Origin: Candidatus Peribacteria bacterium
GTDB lineage: Bacteria; Patescibacteriota; Gracilibacteria; Peribacterales; Peribacteraceae
NCBI GenBank assembly: GCA_943355155.1
Contig: CALREJ010000004.1
Span: 1-47,483 of the forward strand
Direction of reading: 5' to 3'
DNA: 47,483 nucleotides
How positions within the stretch are numbered: position 1 is the stretch's first letter; every line of letters begins with the position of its first letter. The notes beneath the pieces are model-generated. The model saw only the letters and a program-made list of their open reading frames with translations, was not told the origin of the DNA and made no database searches. Both the position numbers and the translations under genes were made by a program. This document shows positions 1-9,541 of this stretch, piece after piece.

Positions 1-49
<49 letters not shown>

Positions 50-216
50 ACGTAAACGGAATGATCAGAAGAGACTAGCAGGAGAGCTTGGCGCCTGCCC
101 GCCGGAGCTCCGCAGAGCGCAGGAGGGACTCCCCAACGTTCCTTCATCTTACCTTGCAACCTCCGCTGTCGAAAGACACTTGTGGGAAACATCACCTGCA
201 GGCACCATTTCGCGCT

Positions 217-1236
217 ATGTTGCCACATGTTGCGATCGTCGGTGGAGGAATGATGGGGCAGTTGTATGTGAGTCACTTAAAAGGAATAAATGTTGAACCC
301 GAGCGCATTCATATTGCGGAAATTTGTGCAGACATGCGTGAGCGAATTTTATCTCTTGTTCCAGGCATCATTACCTACGGAACAATAGAAGACATTCCAC
401 ATGATTGCGACATTGGAATCATTGCAGTTCCAACAAGTTCTCATTTGCAGGCAGCTCGTTTTCTTATCGAAAATAGGATAAGCATTAAGGACATTCTCCT
501 TGAAAAACCATTGTGTCCTTGGGAGCAACTTGAGGAAGCACAGGAATTAGCGGGTTCCTTAAATGATGTGAATCTGCGTATCGGACATCTGTGCAATGGA
601 TCTTCTGCAGTGAGTGGCTTGATCGAGTGGTGTGATCGCGAAAGCTATCGTCCAAGTCAAATGTATGTCGAATGGGAAAAATATCGCAAAAATCAAAAGC
701 CAGACCGCTTAACTCACGGATTTGTTACCGATGAAATGACCCATCCACTTGCACTTGCTGCCTCAATGGCTCGGCATTTTGGATGTACGCAGTGGGAAAT
801 TATAGAGGCGAAAGTCATCACAAAGCCGTATGCAAACGAAGAAAGGCAGAAAGCTGCTCACGAGTGGAATCCTCTTATTCCTTTGAATCCCAATTCAGAA
901 GCACATGCAAAGATTCGATTTTTCGGTGACGGTGATCTGATCACAGCACACGTTGGAGGTAGCTACACTGCAGAAAAAAAGAATCGGTCGATGCGTGTGG
1001 TGACTGCTGATCGCCGTAGTGCTTCAATTCAATTTGACCACTCCACTCCTTCTTTTGAAGAAAATCACGATATGCTTTGTATAGAACGAAAAGATCCTAA
1101 GCATATTTCTGAAGATAAGCTCGGCAACATGCTCGGTGCTTTTATGGATCATCGACCCAGTGATGCTCTTTTGTCACCCCCGGATGCACTGGACTTGGTG
1201 CGAATGCAGGCGGCGATATTGGAAATGGGAAAATAG
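217..1236 (+). CDS. Gfo/Idh/MocA-like NAD(P)-dependent oxidoreductase
   Basis: N-terminal Rossmann motif HVAIVGGGMMGQ, then LLEKPL-type motif; start chosen at MLPHVAIVGGG rather than the upstream ORF start. Confidence 0.65.
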   Translation: MLPHVAIVGGGMMGQLYVSHLKGINVEPERIHIAEICADMRERILSLVPGIITYGTIEDIPHDCDIGIIAVPTSSHLQAARFLIENRISIKDILLEKPLCPWEQLEEAQELAGSLNDVNLRIGHLCNGSSAVSGLIEWCDRESYRPSQMYVEWEKYRKNQKPDRLTHGFVTDEMTHPLALAASMARHFGCTQWEIIEAKVITKPYANEERQKAAHEWNPLIPLNPNSEAHAKIRFFGDGDLITAHVGGSYTAEKKNRSMRVVTADRRSASIQFDHSTPSFEENHDMLCIERKDPKHISEDKLGNMLGAFMDHRPSDALLSPPDALDLVRMQAAILEMGK

Positions 1237-1328
1237 TCATTTTTCTGGTCAATTCCCCTTAACCAACAATTCCACCTTGCATCAGCGCAGTCCTTTCTTT
1301 ACACTCCCCGCACTTTCCCGTGTATTTT

Positions 1329-1643
1329 ATGTTTGCAGTTGTGAATATCTCCGGCTTTCAGGAAATAGTGAAGGAGGGCGAAAAGCTCACGATCCCGCTG
1401 CAGGAAGCAGAGGAGGGTGCGACTGTTGTTTTCAAGGAAGTGCTACTGGTTTCTGGAGATGATGGATCGATCACGCTTGGAAAGCCAACGGTTGCCGGGG
1501 CAAGTGTCGAAGTAAAAATCCTCACCCACGGCCGCGATGCAAAGATCCGCGTGGTGAAATTCCGCCGCCGCAAACGTTATCTACGAACACATGGACATAA
1601 GCAGGAGCATACGAAGGTGGAGGTGGTGAAAATTGTCGCGTGA
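1329..1643 (+). CDS. rplU: 50S ribosomal protein L21
   Basis: MFAVVNISGFQEIVKEGEKLTIP...KIRVVKFRRRKRYLRTHGHKQEHTKVEV is typical of L21. Confidence 0.93.
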   Translation: MFAVVNISGFQEIVKEGEKLTIPLQEAEEGATVVFKEVLLVSGDDGSITLGKPTVAGASVEVKILTHGRDAKIRVVKFRRRKRYLRTHGHKQEHTKVEVVKIVA

Positions 1644-1718
1644 TGATTTTTGTAATTGAGAATTGAAAATTGAGAATGGAGAATTAATGGGGAAGGGTTT
1701 TTTGTTTAATCAAAAAAA

Positions 1719-1794
1719 GTGTCATGGTGAGCCGCGACGAATCCATGACTCCATAAGGAGTGTGTCGCCCGTTAGTCAGTGCTCAGGGTGACAC
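1719..1794. repeat. R1 dispersed palindromic repeat, intergenic copy
   Basis: GTGTCATGGTGAGC...GCTCAGGGTGACAC, same unit as inside priA (33891-33965) and miaA (4639-4705); followed by a T-tract. Confidence 0.85.
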
Positions 1795-1831
1795 GTTTTT
1801 TTTTATTTTCCTTTTCTTCCTTTTACTCCTT

Positions 1832-2989
1832 TCATTCTTTTTCTTCCTGAATCGCCCCTCGCAATTCCTCCATCTCCCTCAGCGTCACCCCCAAATTCTG
1901 CATACACGCAATCGTCTCCGCGGCGCGTTCTTTGGCGCGGAACAAATGCGACAAGTAACTCTTCAGATGTTTACGGCTAAACGAAGAAGGGGAGTCGGGG
2001 TCGATGATACTGTGATCGTTGATGAACTCAGCATTCAAAATATTAATGTGTGTGCCATCGCTCAGGTGAATTTTGCCATGGCGGGCTTCGCGCATCGGGA
2101 GGACACAATCGAACATATCAATCCCGCGCTTCACGGCCTGCCGATGCTGCTCCACTCTGCCGACACCCATCAAGTATCGTGGCTTATCTTTGGGCAAAAT
2201 CGGACACACAATGTCGAGCACGTCATACATTTCTGCTTCCGTTTCCCCAACCGCCAGTCCACCGATGGCATATCCATCGAATCCGATGGCGATGAGTTCC
2301 TCCGCGCATTTGATTCGTAGATCGCGTTCGAGGCCGCCTTGGATGATGGCGAAGAGGAGGGGGTGTGAGGAAGGCGAAGAATTCGAGGAGTGCGATGAAA
2401 GCGAGGATGTATTTTTTTCATTCGTCGAACTCTTCGTTTTCCTTGTTTTCTTTGAATTCTCGATTAATGCTAGATGCCACTTTTTACATTCCCCCGCCCA
2501 TCTCAGCGTCCTCTCCACCGCCTCAATTTGCTTTTGTCTCGGTGCCGTCGACGGAGGACATTCATCGAAACACATGATGATGTCGGCACCGAGTTTATGC
2601 TGAATCGTCATTGCTTCTTCGGGGCCAAGGAAAAGCGGTCGACCATCGATATGGGAACGGAAATGCACGCCGGTGTCCACAATCTTCCGCTGACTCTCAA
2701 GAGAAAAAACCTGAAATCCGCCGCTGTCCGTGAGGATCGGGCCGTCCCATCCGATAAATTCATGTAACCCTCCCGCTGTCGCTATGACGTCCTCATTTGG
2801 CTGCAAATGGAGATGATACGTATTTGCAAGAAGCACGTTTGATCCAAGTTCTTTGACTTGATCGAGCGTAATCCCGCGCATTGCTCCCGCCGTAGCAACT
2901 GGAAAAAATACTGGGGTTTCAATATCACCATGTGCAGTGTGGATAACACCGCGGCGGCCGAGAGGGGATTCTTTTTGGAGGGTGAACAT
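1832..2989 (-). CDS. tgt: Queuine/archaeosine tRNA-ribosyltransferase with a Ser-rich insertion
   Basis: GDIETPVFFPVATAGAMRGIT, LANTYHLHLQP, SGGFQVFSL, FAIIQGG motifs. Confidence 0.93.
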   Translation of the reverse strand: MFTLQKESPLGRRGVIHTAHGDIETPVFFPVATAGAMRGITLDQVKELGSNVLLANTYHLHLQPNEDVIATAGGLHEFIGWDGPILTDSGGFQVFSLESQRKIVDTGVHFRSHIDGRPLFLGPEEAMTIQHKLGADIIMCFDECPPSTAPRQKQIEAVERTLRWAGECKKWHLALIENSKKTRKTKSSTNEKNTSSLSSHSSNSSPSSHPLLFAIIQGGLERDLRIKCAEELIAIGFDGYAIGGLAVGETEAEMYDVLDIVCPILPKDKPRYLMGVGRVEQHRQAVKRGIDMFDCVLPMREARHGKIHLSDGTHINILNAEFINDHSIIDPDSPSSFSRKHLKSYLSHLFRAKERAAETIACMQNLGVTLREMEELRGAIQEEKE

Positions 2990-3106
2990 GGGTGGGGAGT
3001 GTAGCACCATTTCTTCTTGCATCACCTCCACGTTTATTCACCCGTGGCTTGTGAGGAATATTCACGTGAGTACACTACTAATACTCTTTTCCTTCCCCAT
3101 GTTTTT

Positions 3107-3673
3107 ATGAATTGTTCTTCCCAGTGCTGCTGCCCGAAAAGCGTTGCGTTCGGTTTACTTCGCGTTTCATTCGGTCTCTCACTCCTGTTCATCGGTATCG
3201 CGCACATTCGTGACGCTGTACGGTACGCGGATATGGTGAGTGCGGGTTTGCAATGGCCGTGGCTCACGAGCCTTGGTTCGATGTGGGGATATGTTCTTCC
3301 GGTACTTCTGATCGTCGGGGGCTTCTGCATAGCACTTGGTATTTTTGCAACCATCGGGACGTGGGCGGCGGGGCTCGCTCTTGCGTCAATTCCAGCAGGT
3401 CTGATGCTCAAGGCTGCACTCGGAACTGCGGGGCTTGATATTGCAATGCCTGGCACTATCAATGCATTCCTTTGGATCCTTCTTTATGTTTTTGCAGTGA
3501 AAAGTATGAAGCGGGGATGTTGTGGATTGGGATGTGGTGCTGGGATGTGTTCGATGTGTGGGAAGGATCCGTGTGCATGTTCAGTGAAGTCTGAAAAGAA
3601 ATCTGCTCCGGTTGCAAAGAAGACAGTCGCCAAGGCTGCAGCTCCGAAGAAAGTGGTGGCGAAGAAGGCGTGA
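3107..3673 (+). CDS. DoxX-like membrane protein with Cys-rich segment and Lys/Ala-rich tail
   Basis: Four hydrophobic segments (LLRVSFGLSLLFIGIAHI...), CCGLGCGAGMCSMCGKDPCAC, then KKSAPVAKKTVAKAAAPKKVVAKKA. Confidence 0.5.
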   Translation: MNCSSQCCCPKSVAFGLLRVSFGLSLLFIGIAHIRDAVRYADMVSAGLQWPWLTSLGSMWGYVLPVLLIVGGFCIALGIFATIGTWAAGLALASIPAGLMLKAALGTAGLDIAMPGTINAFLWILLYVFAVKSMKRGCCGLGCGAGMCSMCGKDPCACSVKSEKKSAPVAKKTVAKAAAPKKVVAKKA

Positions 3674-3704
3674 TGAGTGAATTGAGAATTATGGAATTTT
3701 GTAG

Positions 3705-3736
3705 AGACGTCTCGCAGGTGCGGGACGTCTTTTTTT
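3705..3736 (+). terminator. Rho-independent terminator
   Basis: AGACGTCTCGCA-gg-TGCGGGACGTCT followed by T7. Confidence 0.85.
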
Positions 3737-4370
3737 AATCCACAATCTTATCAATCAATCCATATTCCAGCGCCTCCTGCGAACTCAGGAATTTATCGCG
3801 CTCGGTGTCCATCTTTACTTGTTCCAGTTTTTTCCCCGTATGCAAGGCGATCAATTCGTTGAGCATATTTTTCATTTTGATGATGTGCTCGGCATGAATC
3901 GCGATGTCCGTTGCCTGTCCTTCTGTTCCACCGAGTGGTTGGTGGATCATGATTTCACTGTGCTTCAGGGCAAAACGCTTTCCCTTCGCTCCTCCCATCA
4001 AAATCACCGCACCTCCGCTTGCAGCCATGCCAAGACACACAGTTGAAACGTCTGGCTTCACATGTTGCATCGTGTCGTACATCGCGAGTGTTGATGTGAC
4101 CTGTCCGCCGGGAGAGTTTACGTACAGCGTGATATCTTTCTTCGCATCTTCTTTTTCAAGGAAGAGAAGCTGCGCGATGATTGCATTGGCGACGTCGTCA
4201 TTGATTTGTGTTCCGAGGAAAATGATGCGCTCCTCGAGCATCCTTGAATAAATGTCATATACACGCTCGCCAAACTGCGTTTTTTCGATCACGGTCGGAA
4301 TGATAAAGTTTTGCGGCGTGATGTGACCGCGATTGATCTGGCTGTAGATGGATTGGATCGAGGGGTGCAT
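3735..4370 (-). CDS. clpP: ATP-dependent Clp protease proteolytic subunit
   Basis: [49 protein letters not shown]. Confidence 0.96.
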   Translation of the reverse strand: MHPSIQSIYSQINRGHITPQNFIIPTVIEKTQFGERVYDIYSRMLEERIIFLGTQINDDVANAIIAQLLFLEKEDAKKDITLYVNSPGGQVTSTLAMYDTMQHVKPDVSTVCLGMAASGGAVILMGGAKGKRFALKHSEIMIHQPLGGTEGQATDIAIHAEHIIKMKNMLNELIALHTGKKLEQVKMDTERDKFLSSQEALEYGLIDKIVD

Positions 4371-4476
4371 AACGAAATTGAGAATTGAAAATGTAAAATG
4401 ATTAATTTGAACTTACTTTATTATACCGAAATTTGCATAGTTCCAGCAGTAGGCATTCATTCTTTTCTATGGTCTA

Positions 4477-5502
4477 ATGGTCTCAAAACCTATGAAAATG
4501 TTAGATCCACCAGACATGTGGCAGGGGATGGTCGATGATTTGCTTCAAAAATCTTCAAAGCCTTTGATTGTGATTGTAGGTCCTACCGCGAGTGGGAAGA
4601 CGGGACTTTCGATTGAGGTGGCGAAATATATTAATAACGTCACCCTGAGCCTGCCGAATGGGCGACGTTCCATTGATGTCGTGGTTCGTCAAGCTCACCA
4701 TGACGTAATTGATGTGGCTGCGGAAATTATTAATGCGGATTCTAGGCAACTCTATCGCCACATGACTATCGGCACAGCAAAAATCACCGAAGAGGAAATG
4801 CAGGGCATTCCACATCACTTAATTGATCTTCTCGACCCAAATGAAGAAATCAACATCGCGTGGTACAAAGAAAAGGCGACTGCAGCGATTGATGATTGTC
4901 ATAAGAGGGGAGTGGTGCCGATTCTTGTCGGTGGATCAATGTTGTATGTGTCGGCGGTTGTGGACGGACTAGATCCACTTTCGACTGATGTTTTGATTCG
5001 TGAGCGACTTGAAAAAGAATATGACGTCGATGACGGATGGACACTCTACGATCGATTGATGCAGATTGATCCGGCGACGGGAGGGAATTTTCAACAACAG
5101 AATAAAAGATATGTCGTGCGCGCACTGGAGCTCTACGAACTTACCGGCCAAAAACCATCCACTCTCAAAAAAACAATTCCCCCTCCATATGACATCTTAA
5201 TTTTTGGCATGCACTGGCCACGCGAATCACTCACACGCCGCATCGATGAACGCACCAAGATTCTTTTACAATCCGGATGGATTGAAGAAGTAGAGGGATT
5301 GCTCGATCGTGGATACACCGCCAATGATGCAGGAATGAAAAGTCACGGCTACCGCGAAATTATTCAGTGGCTGTCATCAGAGGATCGTGACCTCGAACAA
5401 CTTGCAGAAGTCATCAGCAGAAAGACGCGTGCGTATGCAAAAAGACAGATGACATGGTGGGGGGATGATGAGAGAATTTGGTGGATCAAAGCAGTTCAGT
5501 AG
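4477..5502 (+). CDS. miaA: tRNA dimethylallyltransferase with in-frame R1 repeat
   Basis: IVGPTASGKTGLSIEVAK, AEIINADSRQLYRHMTIGTAK, PHHLIDLLDP, VGGSMLYVSAV; extra NNVTLSLPNGRRSIDVVVRQAHHDVIDV encoded by repeat. Confidence 0.95.
   Translation: MVSKPMKMLDPPDMWQGMVDDLLQKSSKPLIVIVGPTASGKTGLSIEVAKYINNVTLSLPNGRRSIDVVVRQAHHDVIDVAAEIINADSRQLYRHMTIGTAKITEEEMQGIPHHLIDLLDPNEEINIAWYKEKATAAIDDCHKRGVVPILVGGSMLYVSAVVDGLDPLSTDVLIRERLEKEYDVDDGWTLYDRLMQIDPATGGNFQQQNKRYVVRALELYELTGQKPSTLKKTIPPPYDILIFGMHWPRESLTRRIDERTKILLQSGWIEEVEGLLDRGYTANDAGMKSHGYREIIQWLSSEDRDLEQLAEVISRKTRAYAKRQMTWWGDDERIWWIKAVQ
4639..4705. repeat. R1 palindromic repeat copy inside miaA
   Basis: GTCACCCTGAGC...GGCGAC...TGGTTCGTC..GCTCACCATGAC, matches R1 copies at 1719 and 33891. 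Confidence 0.85.
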
Positions 5503-5503
5503 C

Positions 5504-5800
5504 TTATGCACCTTCCAGCACTGCAACTCTTTTCTCAAGATCCTCATGATTTTTTATGAATGTAGATTGGTTTTGATGTACTTCGAAGCGGAGGCCTTTT
5601 ACTTCTGTTGAGAGTGAATCGATCTTTTTCGATAGCTTTTGATCCAAAGAAAAAATATCTGTCTTTAATTCACTACGTAGACTTAAAATATCAGTTCTCA
5701 ATTCTCTATGAACATCGGAAATTTCCTGCATGATAATTGCAAACATTTTTGCATTTGTGAGTTTTTTCTTTGGCCGGTTTTTCTTGAGTTTCTGAACCAT
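5504..5800 (-). CDS. Small predicted coiled-coil protein
   Basis: Heptad-like RTDILSLRSELKTDIFSLDQKLSKKIDSLSTEVKGLRFEVHQN. Confidence 0.5.
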   Translation of the reverse strand: MVQKLKKNRPKKKLTNAKMFAIIMQEISDVHRELRTDILSLRSELKTDIFSLDQKLSKKIDSLSTEVKGLRFEVHQNQSTFIKNHEDLEKRVAVLEGA

Positions 5801-5933
5801 AGGAACTCATCGTAGTCGTCCAATTTCTTCAATGCAATGAGCATTAATACTATTTTTTGAGATAGTCTATTTTTCCTCTTAGTAATGAGGAAAAAACCGT
5901 TCTGCACCCCCTAAGAACGCCCCCCCCTTAGAC

Positions 5934-6320
5934 TCAAAACTTAAACACATCAAACTTTTCCTCAATTCGTTTCTTCATCTGCAGCAAATGCGCGAGCATT
6001 GTTTCTAGATGAGGCGATTCGTTTGGCGTTTCTTTGGAGCGGAAAAATTGCTCGATTCTGTCGAGTTGATGCGAAATATTCTGCAGTGCCATATCCACTT
6101 TTCCTTTCCATTCCTGTGGCATCGAATCATAGATGTCTTTTTTGATAAATGTCTGCGGATCCAGAGCGACGATTTCTTTTCTGTCGAGCATGCCAATCAG
6201 GAGTTTCAAAAAATCTTCATTCTCCTGCGACATTTTTCCTGCAATCGCTTTGCCCGCTTTTTTTTGGGCATCTTCGGGCATATCTTTATGCGCTTGAAGT
6301 TTGGATGCAAAGTCAGACAT
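5934..6320 (-). CDS. Hypothetical protein
   Basis: Intact 129-aa ORF (MSDFASKLQAHKDMPEDAQKKAGKAIAGKM...), no antisense competitor of recognisable family. Confidence 0.45.
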   Translation of the reverse strand: MSDFASKLQAHKDMPEDAQKKAGKAIAGKMSQENEDFLKLLIGMLDRKEIVALDPQTFIKKDIYDSMPQEWKGKVDMALQNISHQLDRIEQFFRSKETPNESPHLETMLAHLLQMKKRIEEKFDVFKF

Positions 6321-6391
6321 GGGCAACATTGTATCAGAAAAATGCTCATGAAGATTGGTATACGATCGTACACTTTGCTACAGTGTGAACG

Positions 6392-8428
6392 ATGAATCTC
6401 AAAACGCCACTCAAAGACGTACTCCACACAACGAATGATCACATTGCCGTGCTCGGAACGATGGGACTGCATACGGTTGAGGATTTTCTCTTCTACTTGC
6501 CCCGCGCGCACGAGGACTTGAGCAGTATTCAGACTATTGCACAGTCACCACTCAATGAAAAAGTGACGATTCGAGGAAGTATTGGGGCATTGAAAATTGT
6601 TCGGATTCGGGGTGGGAAGTACCTTATTAGTACTATGTTTCGTGATACATCCGATGAGGCGGTGGAAGTAATTTGGTTCAATCAGCCTCATATCAAGCGC
6701 ATGCTCCCCGAGAATTCCGATGTGGTGCTCACGGGAAAGATCATTGAAAAAAGTTACAAGTTACAAATGCAAAGTCCACAGTTTGAAATCGCGGGAAACA
6801 GACCACTCGTTCATGCGGGCAGACTTGTGGCCGTGTATCCGCAGCACGATGTAATCAACACCAAGTGGCTTCGTGAGAAAATGGTGCTTGTGAAAGATGC
6901 GATTGATTTGATTGCCGAGACTTTGCCTGCAGAACTACTTGCAGATGAAAAATTGTTATCCAAGAAAGATGCGGTTCGCGCGCTTCATTTTCCGGAGAAG
7001 CCGGAAGATGTTGAAGACGCGAGACAGCGGATGGCGTTTGAAGAAATGTTCAACGTACAAACTGCTGCGCTTGAACGAAAAAAAATGTGGCAGGGGGAAC
7101 ATCAAAAAAGATTACAGATTCCAATGAATGCAGAGCTGATCAAACTCTTTTTTGCGTCACTCAAATTCAAACCTACGAATAGCCAAAAAATTGCGATTTA
7201 TGAAATCTTGAAAGATATGGAAAAAGACACGGCGATGTCTCGACTGCTCGAAGGCGACGTAGGCTCTGGGAAAACGCTCGTCGCCGTTGCAGTGATGGCG
7301 ACTGCGATCAAAGCAGGAGGACAATGCGCGTTGATGGTTCCGACAGAAGTGCTTGCGCGACAGCACGCGGAAAACGTATCGCGACTTCTGCTTACATTTC
7401 ATTCGTATCTTGAAGAACAGGGAATGCATGACTTCATTCGTTTACCGCACGTTGCTCTCCTCACAGGATCTACTCCATCTCCCGACGCGCGTGCGATCAA
7501 GATTGGACTTGTAAATGGAACCATCGACATCGTTATCGGAACTCATGCATTGATCGAAGAACCTGTGCAGTTCAAAGATGTGAAACTGGTGATTGTCGAT
7601 GAGCAGCATCGGTTTGGGGTCGCGCAACGCGCTCGGCTGAAAGATAAAGGAAATCCGCATTTCCTTGCGATGACGGCGACACCCATTCCTCGCACACTCG
7701 CACTCACTGCGTACGGCGATCACGATCTTTCTGTCCTCCTTGAAAAACCGGGAAATAGAAAAATCATTCAGACGAAAGTGGTGGCACCTGATGATAGAAA
7801 AACAGTGGAGCTTTTTATTGATCATCAAATCAGCGAAGGTCGTCAGATTTTCGTTGTGTGTCCGCTGATAACGGGTTCAGAAGCAGAGGAAATCAAAGAT
7901 GTGAAAAGTGTCGAGCAGGAAACGAAGCGACTCAAAGAATCATTCCCACATCGCCGCATCGCAACTCTTCATGGTCGGATGCTCCCGAAAGAAAAGGAAG
8001 ATGTGCTGAGAGAATTTAAAGCAAAGGAATTTGATATTCTCGTGTCTACTTCTGTCATCGAAGTCGGTATTGATATTCCGAATAGCACCATCATGATCAT
8101 CGAGGGTGCGGAGCGGTTTGGACTCGCGCAATTGCATCAATTTCGTGGACGTGTCGGACGGAGCGATCATCAGAGTCACTGTTTTCTTTTTACAACGACA
8201 GTGGAGCAATCGAAATCACCTCGCCTCAGGGCAATGGAAAAATATGATTCAGGGTTTCAGCTTGCAGAGATAGATCTGAAGCTGCGCGGCCCCGGAGAGA
8301 TTTTTGGTTTTCGGCAAAGCGGACTTCCGGAATTTCAATTTGCGCAGATGTTTCAACCGGAATTTGTCTTACGTGCGAGGAGGGCGGCGGAGAGGATGAT
8401 GGGGGTGGAGGGGGCGAGGGCTTCTTGA
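6392..8428 (+). CDS. recG: ATP-dependent DNA helicase RecG
   Basis: LLEGDVGSGKTLVAVAVM, VDEQHRFGVAQR, MTATPIPRTLALTAYGD, HQFRGRVGRSDHQSHCFL. Confidence 0.96.
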   Translation: MNLKTPLKDVLHTTNDHIAVLGTMGLHTVEDFLFYLPRAHEDLSSIQTIAQSPLNEKVTIRGSIGALKIVRIRGGKYLISTMFRDTSDEAVEVIWFNQPHIKRMLPENSDVVLTGKIIEKSYKLQMQSPQFEIAGNRPLVHAGRLVAVYPQHDVINTKWLREKMVLVKDAIDLIAETLPAELLADEKLLSKKDAVRALHFPEKPEDVEDARQRMAFEEMFNVQTAALERKKMWQGEHQKRLQIPMNAELIKLFFASLKFKPTNSQKIAIYEILKDMEKDTAMSRLLEGDVGSGKTLVAVAVMATAIKAGGQCALMVPTEVLARQHAENVSRLLLTFHSYLEEQGMHDFIRLPHVALLTGSTPSPDARAIKIGLVNGTIDIVIGTHALIEEPVQFKDVKLVIVDEQHRFGVAQRARLKDKGNPHFLAMTATPIPRTLALTAYGDHDLSVLLEKPGNRKIIQTKVVAPDDRKTVELFIDHQISEGRQIFVVCPLITGSEAEEIKDVKSVEQETKRLKESFPHRRIATLHGRMLPKEKEDVLREFKAKEFDILVSTSVIEVGIDIPNSTIMIIEGAERFGLAQLHQFRGRVGRSDHQSHCFLFTTTVEQSKSPRLRAMEKYDSGFQLAEIDLKLRGPGEIFGFRQSGLPEFQFAQMFQPEFVLRARRAAERMMGVEGARAS

Positions 8429-8435
8429 AGCTTTA

Positions 8436-8522
8436 GGAACTAGGAACTAGGAAATAGCTTCTAAATGGAATTTTAATAGAAATTTCAAAATGGAAGCTTG
8501 AAAGCTAGATCCTAGTTCCTGA
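8436..8522. repeat. R4 repeat: heptamer-like TAGGAAC arms around an AT-rich core
   Basis: ttaggaactaggaactaggaaatagctt ... aagctagatcctagttcct; related copies at 23054, 29290, 30000. Confidence 0.7.
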
Positions 8523-8600
8523 TCAAAGTTTCTGATCAAAATTTCCATTGTCAACAACCTCCCAAACGCTACAATTAGCCCGTAACTTCCCCTTTTTCCT

Positions 8601-9287
8601 ATGGCAGACGACGACCAGACAACGACGCAGCAGACAGGTGGTACTCCTCCTGTGCCTCCACCACGTCCCGGTGACAGCGTTCCAGACGGCGGACTCGACC
8701 CAACGATGGTATTTGCAACTCCTCCGACTCCCCCAAAGTCCATGCAACAGGCTGGCGGCGGAGGAATGGGTGATGATGACGGAACGAGCGGTGGGGCGAA
8801 TCCTCCTCCACAAGATGCTGGTCCACCACCACCTCCGGTTGGTGTTGTTGCTACAAAGGAAATGGGATATGACGATGAAGATATTCGTGTGCTTGGAGAA
8901 GTCGGGAATTATCGCTTTGGCTCGATCGGTATTGCACTCACAAACGACAATATCCGTGTTCCGGCTCACGCAGAGACACAGTTTGATGAGCAGATGTTTC
9001 TCACACTTCTTCGCGGAAGTATCTCCCTCACACGAGATGAAAAATGGCGCATCATTCAGGCAATCCCAAAGCTCAGTCAGTTTCAGGTTGATGAGCTGCA
9101 GAAGATTCTCGAAGAAGAGCAGCGCAAATTCAGTGAGCTTTCACCGAAACATTTGTCACAGCTGATGAAGCTGGAGCAGAAACACAGTGAAGACTGGAAA
9201 GATCTTCAGATTGTGTCTGTGCAGGACACTGCGAAGGCTCAGGAAAAGAATCAGGCGGAGGAGATTCGGAAGCAGTTGGGATTGTAA
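8601..9287 (+). CDS. Hypothetical protein with Pro/Gly-rich disordered N-terminus and helical C-terminus
   Basis: PPVPPPRPGDSVPDGG...NPPPQDAGPPPPPVG then LSQFQVDELQKILEEEQRKFSELSPKHLSQLMKLEQKHSEDW. Confidence 0.6.
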   Translation: MADDDQTTTQQTGGTPPVPPPRPGDSVPDGGLDPTMVFATPPTPPKSMQQAGGGGMGDDDGTSGGANPPPQDAGPPPPPVGVVATKEMGYDDEDIRVLGEVGNYRFGSIGIALTNDNIRVPAHAETQFDEQMFLTLLRGSISLTRDEKWRIIQAIPKLSQFQVDELQKILEEEQRKFSELSPKHLSQLMKLEQKHSEDWKDLQIVSVQDTAKAQEKNQAEEIRKQLGL

Positions 9288-9363
9288 TATCGCGAACGCC
9301 GCACCCGCCCTTCGACTCGGCTCAGGATAAAGTCCCTAGCGCTGCTGAATGCGTAGAATTCGT

Positions 9364-9490
9364 GGGATGGCGCTGCCGCCACGGGGGGTGGAGGGGTCAG
9401 CGGTCGATGGGATTGGCGGCGGAGCATGGATTTTACCCTGAGCATGTCGAATGGGTTGGTTCTTTCTTGTCGCCGTTGACAAGAAAGAAC
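9364..9490 (-). repeat. R2 dispersed repeat, copy C, interrupted by an R1-type short unit
   Basis: GCTGCCGCCACGGGGGGTGGAGGGGTCAGCGGTCGATGGGATTGGCGGCGGAGCAT ... GTTCTTTCTTGTCGCCGTTGACAAGAAAGAAC; reverse complement of copies at 14434 and 37437. Confidence 0.85.
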
Positions 9491-9503
9491 AAGGGAAAGG
9501 AGT

Positions 9504-9536
9504 GTGTCATGGATTCGTCGTGGCTCACCATGACAC
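9504..9536. repeat. Half-unit of R1 forming a hairpin next to a T-tract
   Basis: GTGTCATGG attcgtcgtggctca CCATGACAC + tttttt. Confidence 0.75.
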
Positions 9537-9541
9537 TTTTT

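Noticed and set aside
5050-5800. Small ORFs opposite miaA
   Set aside because: Overlap a well-supported CDS; no codon or motif support.
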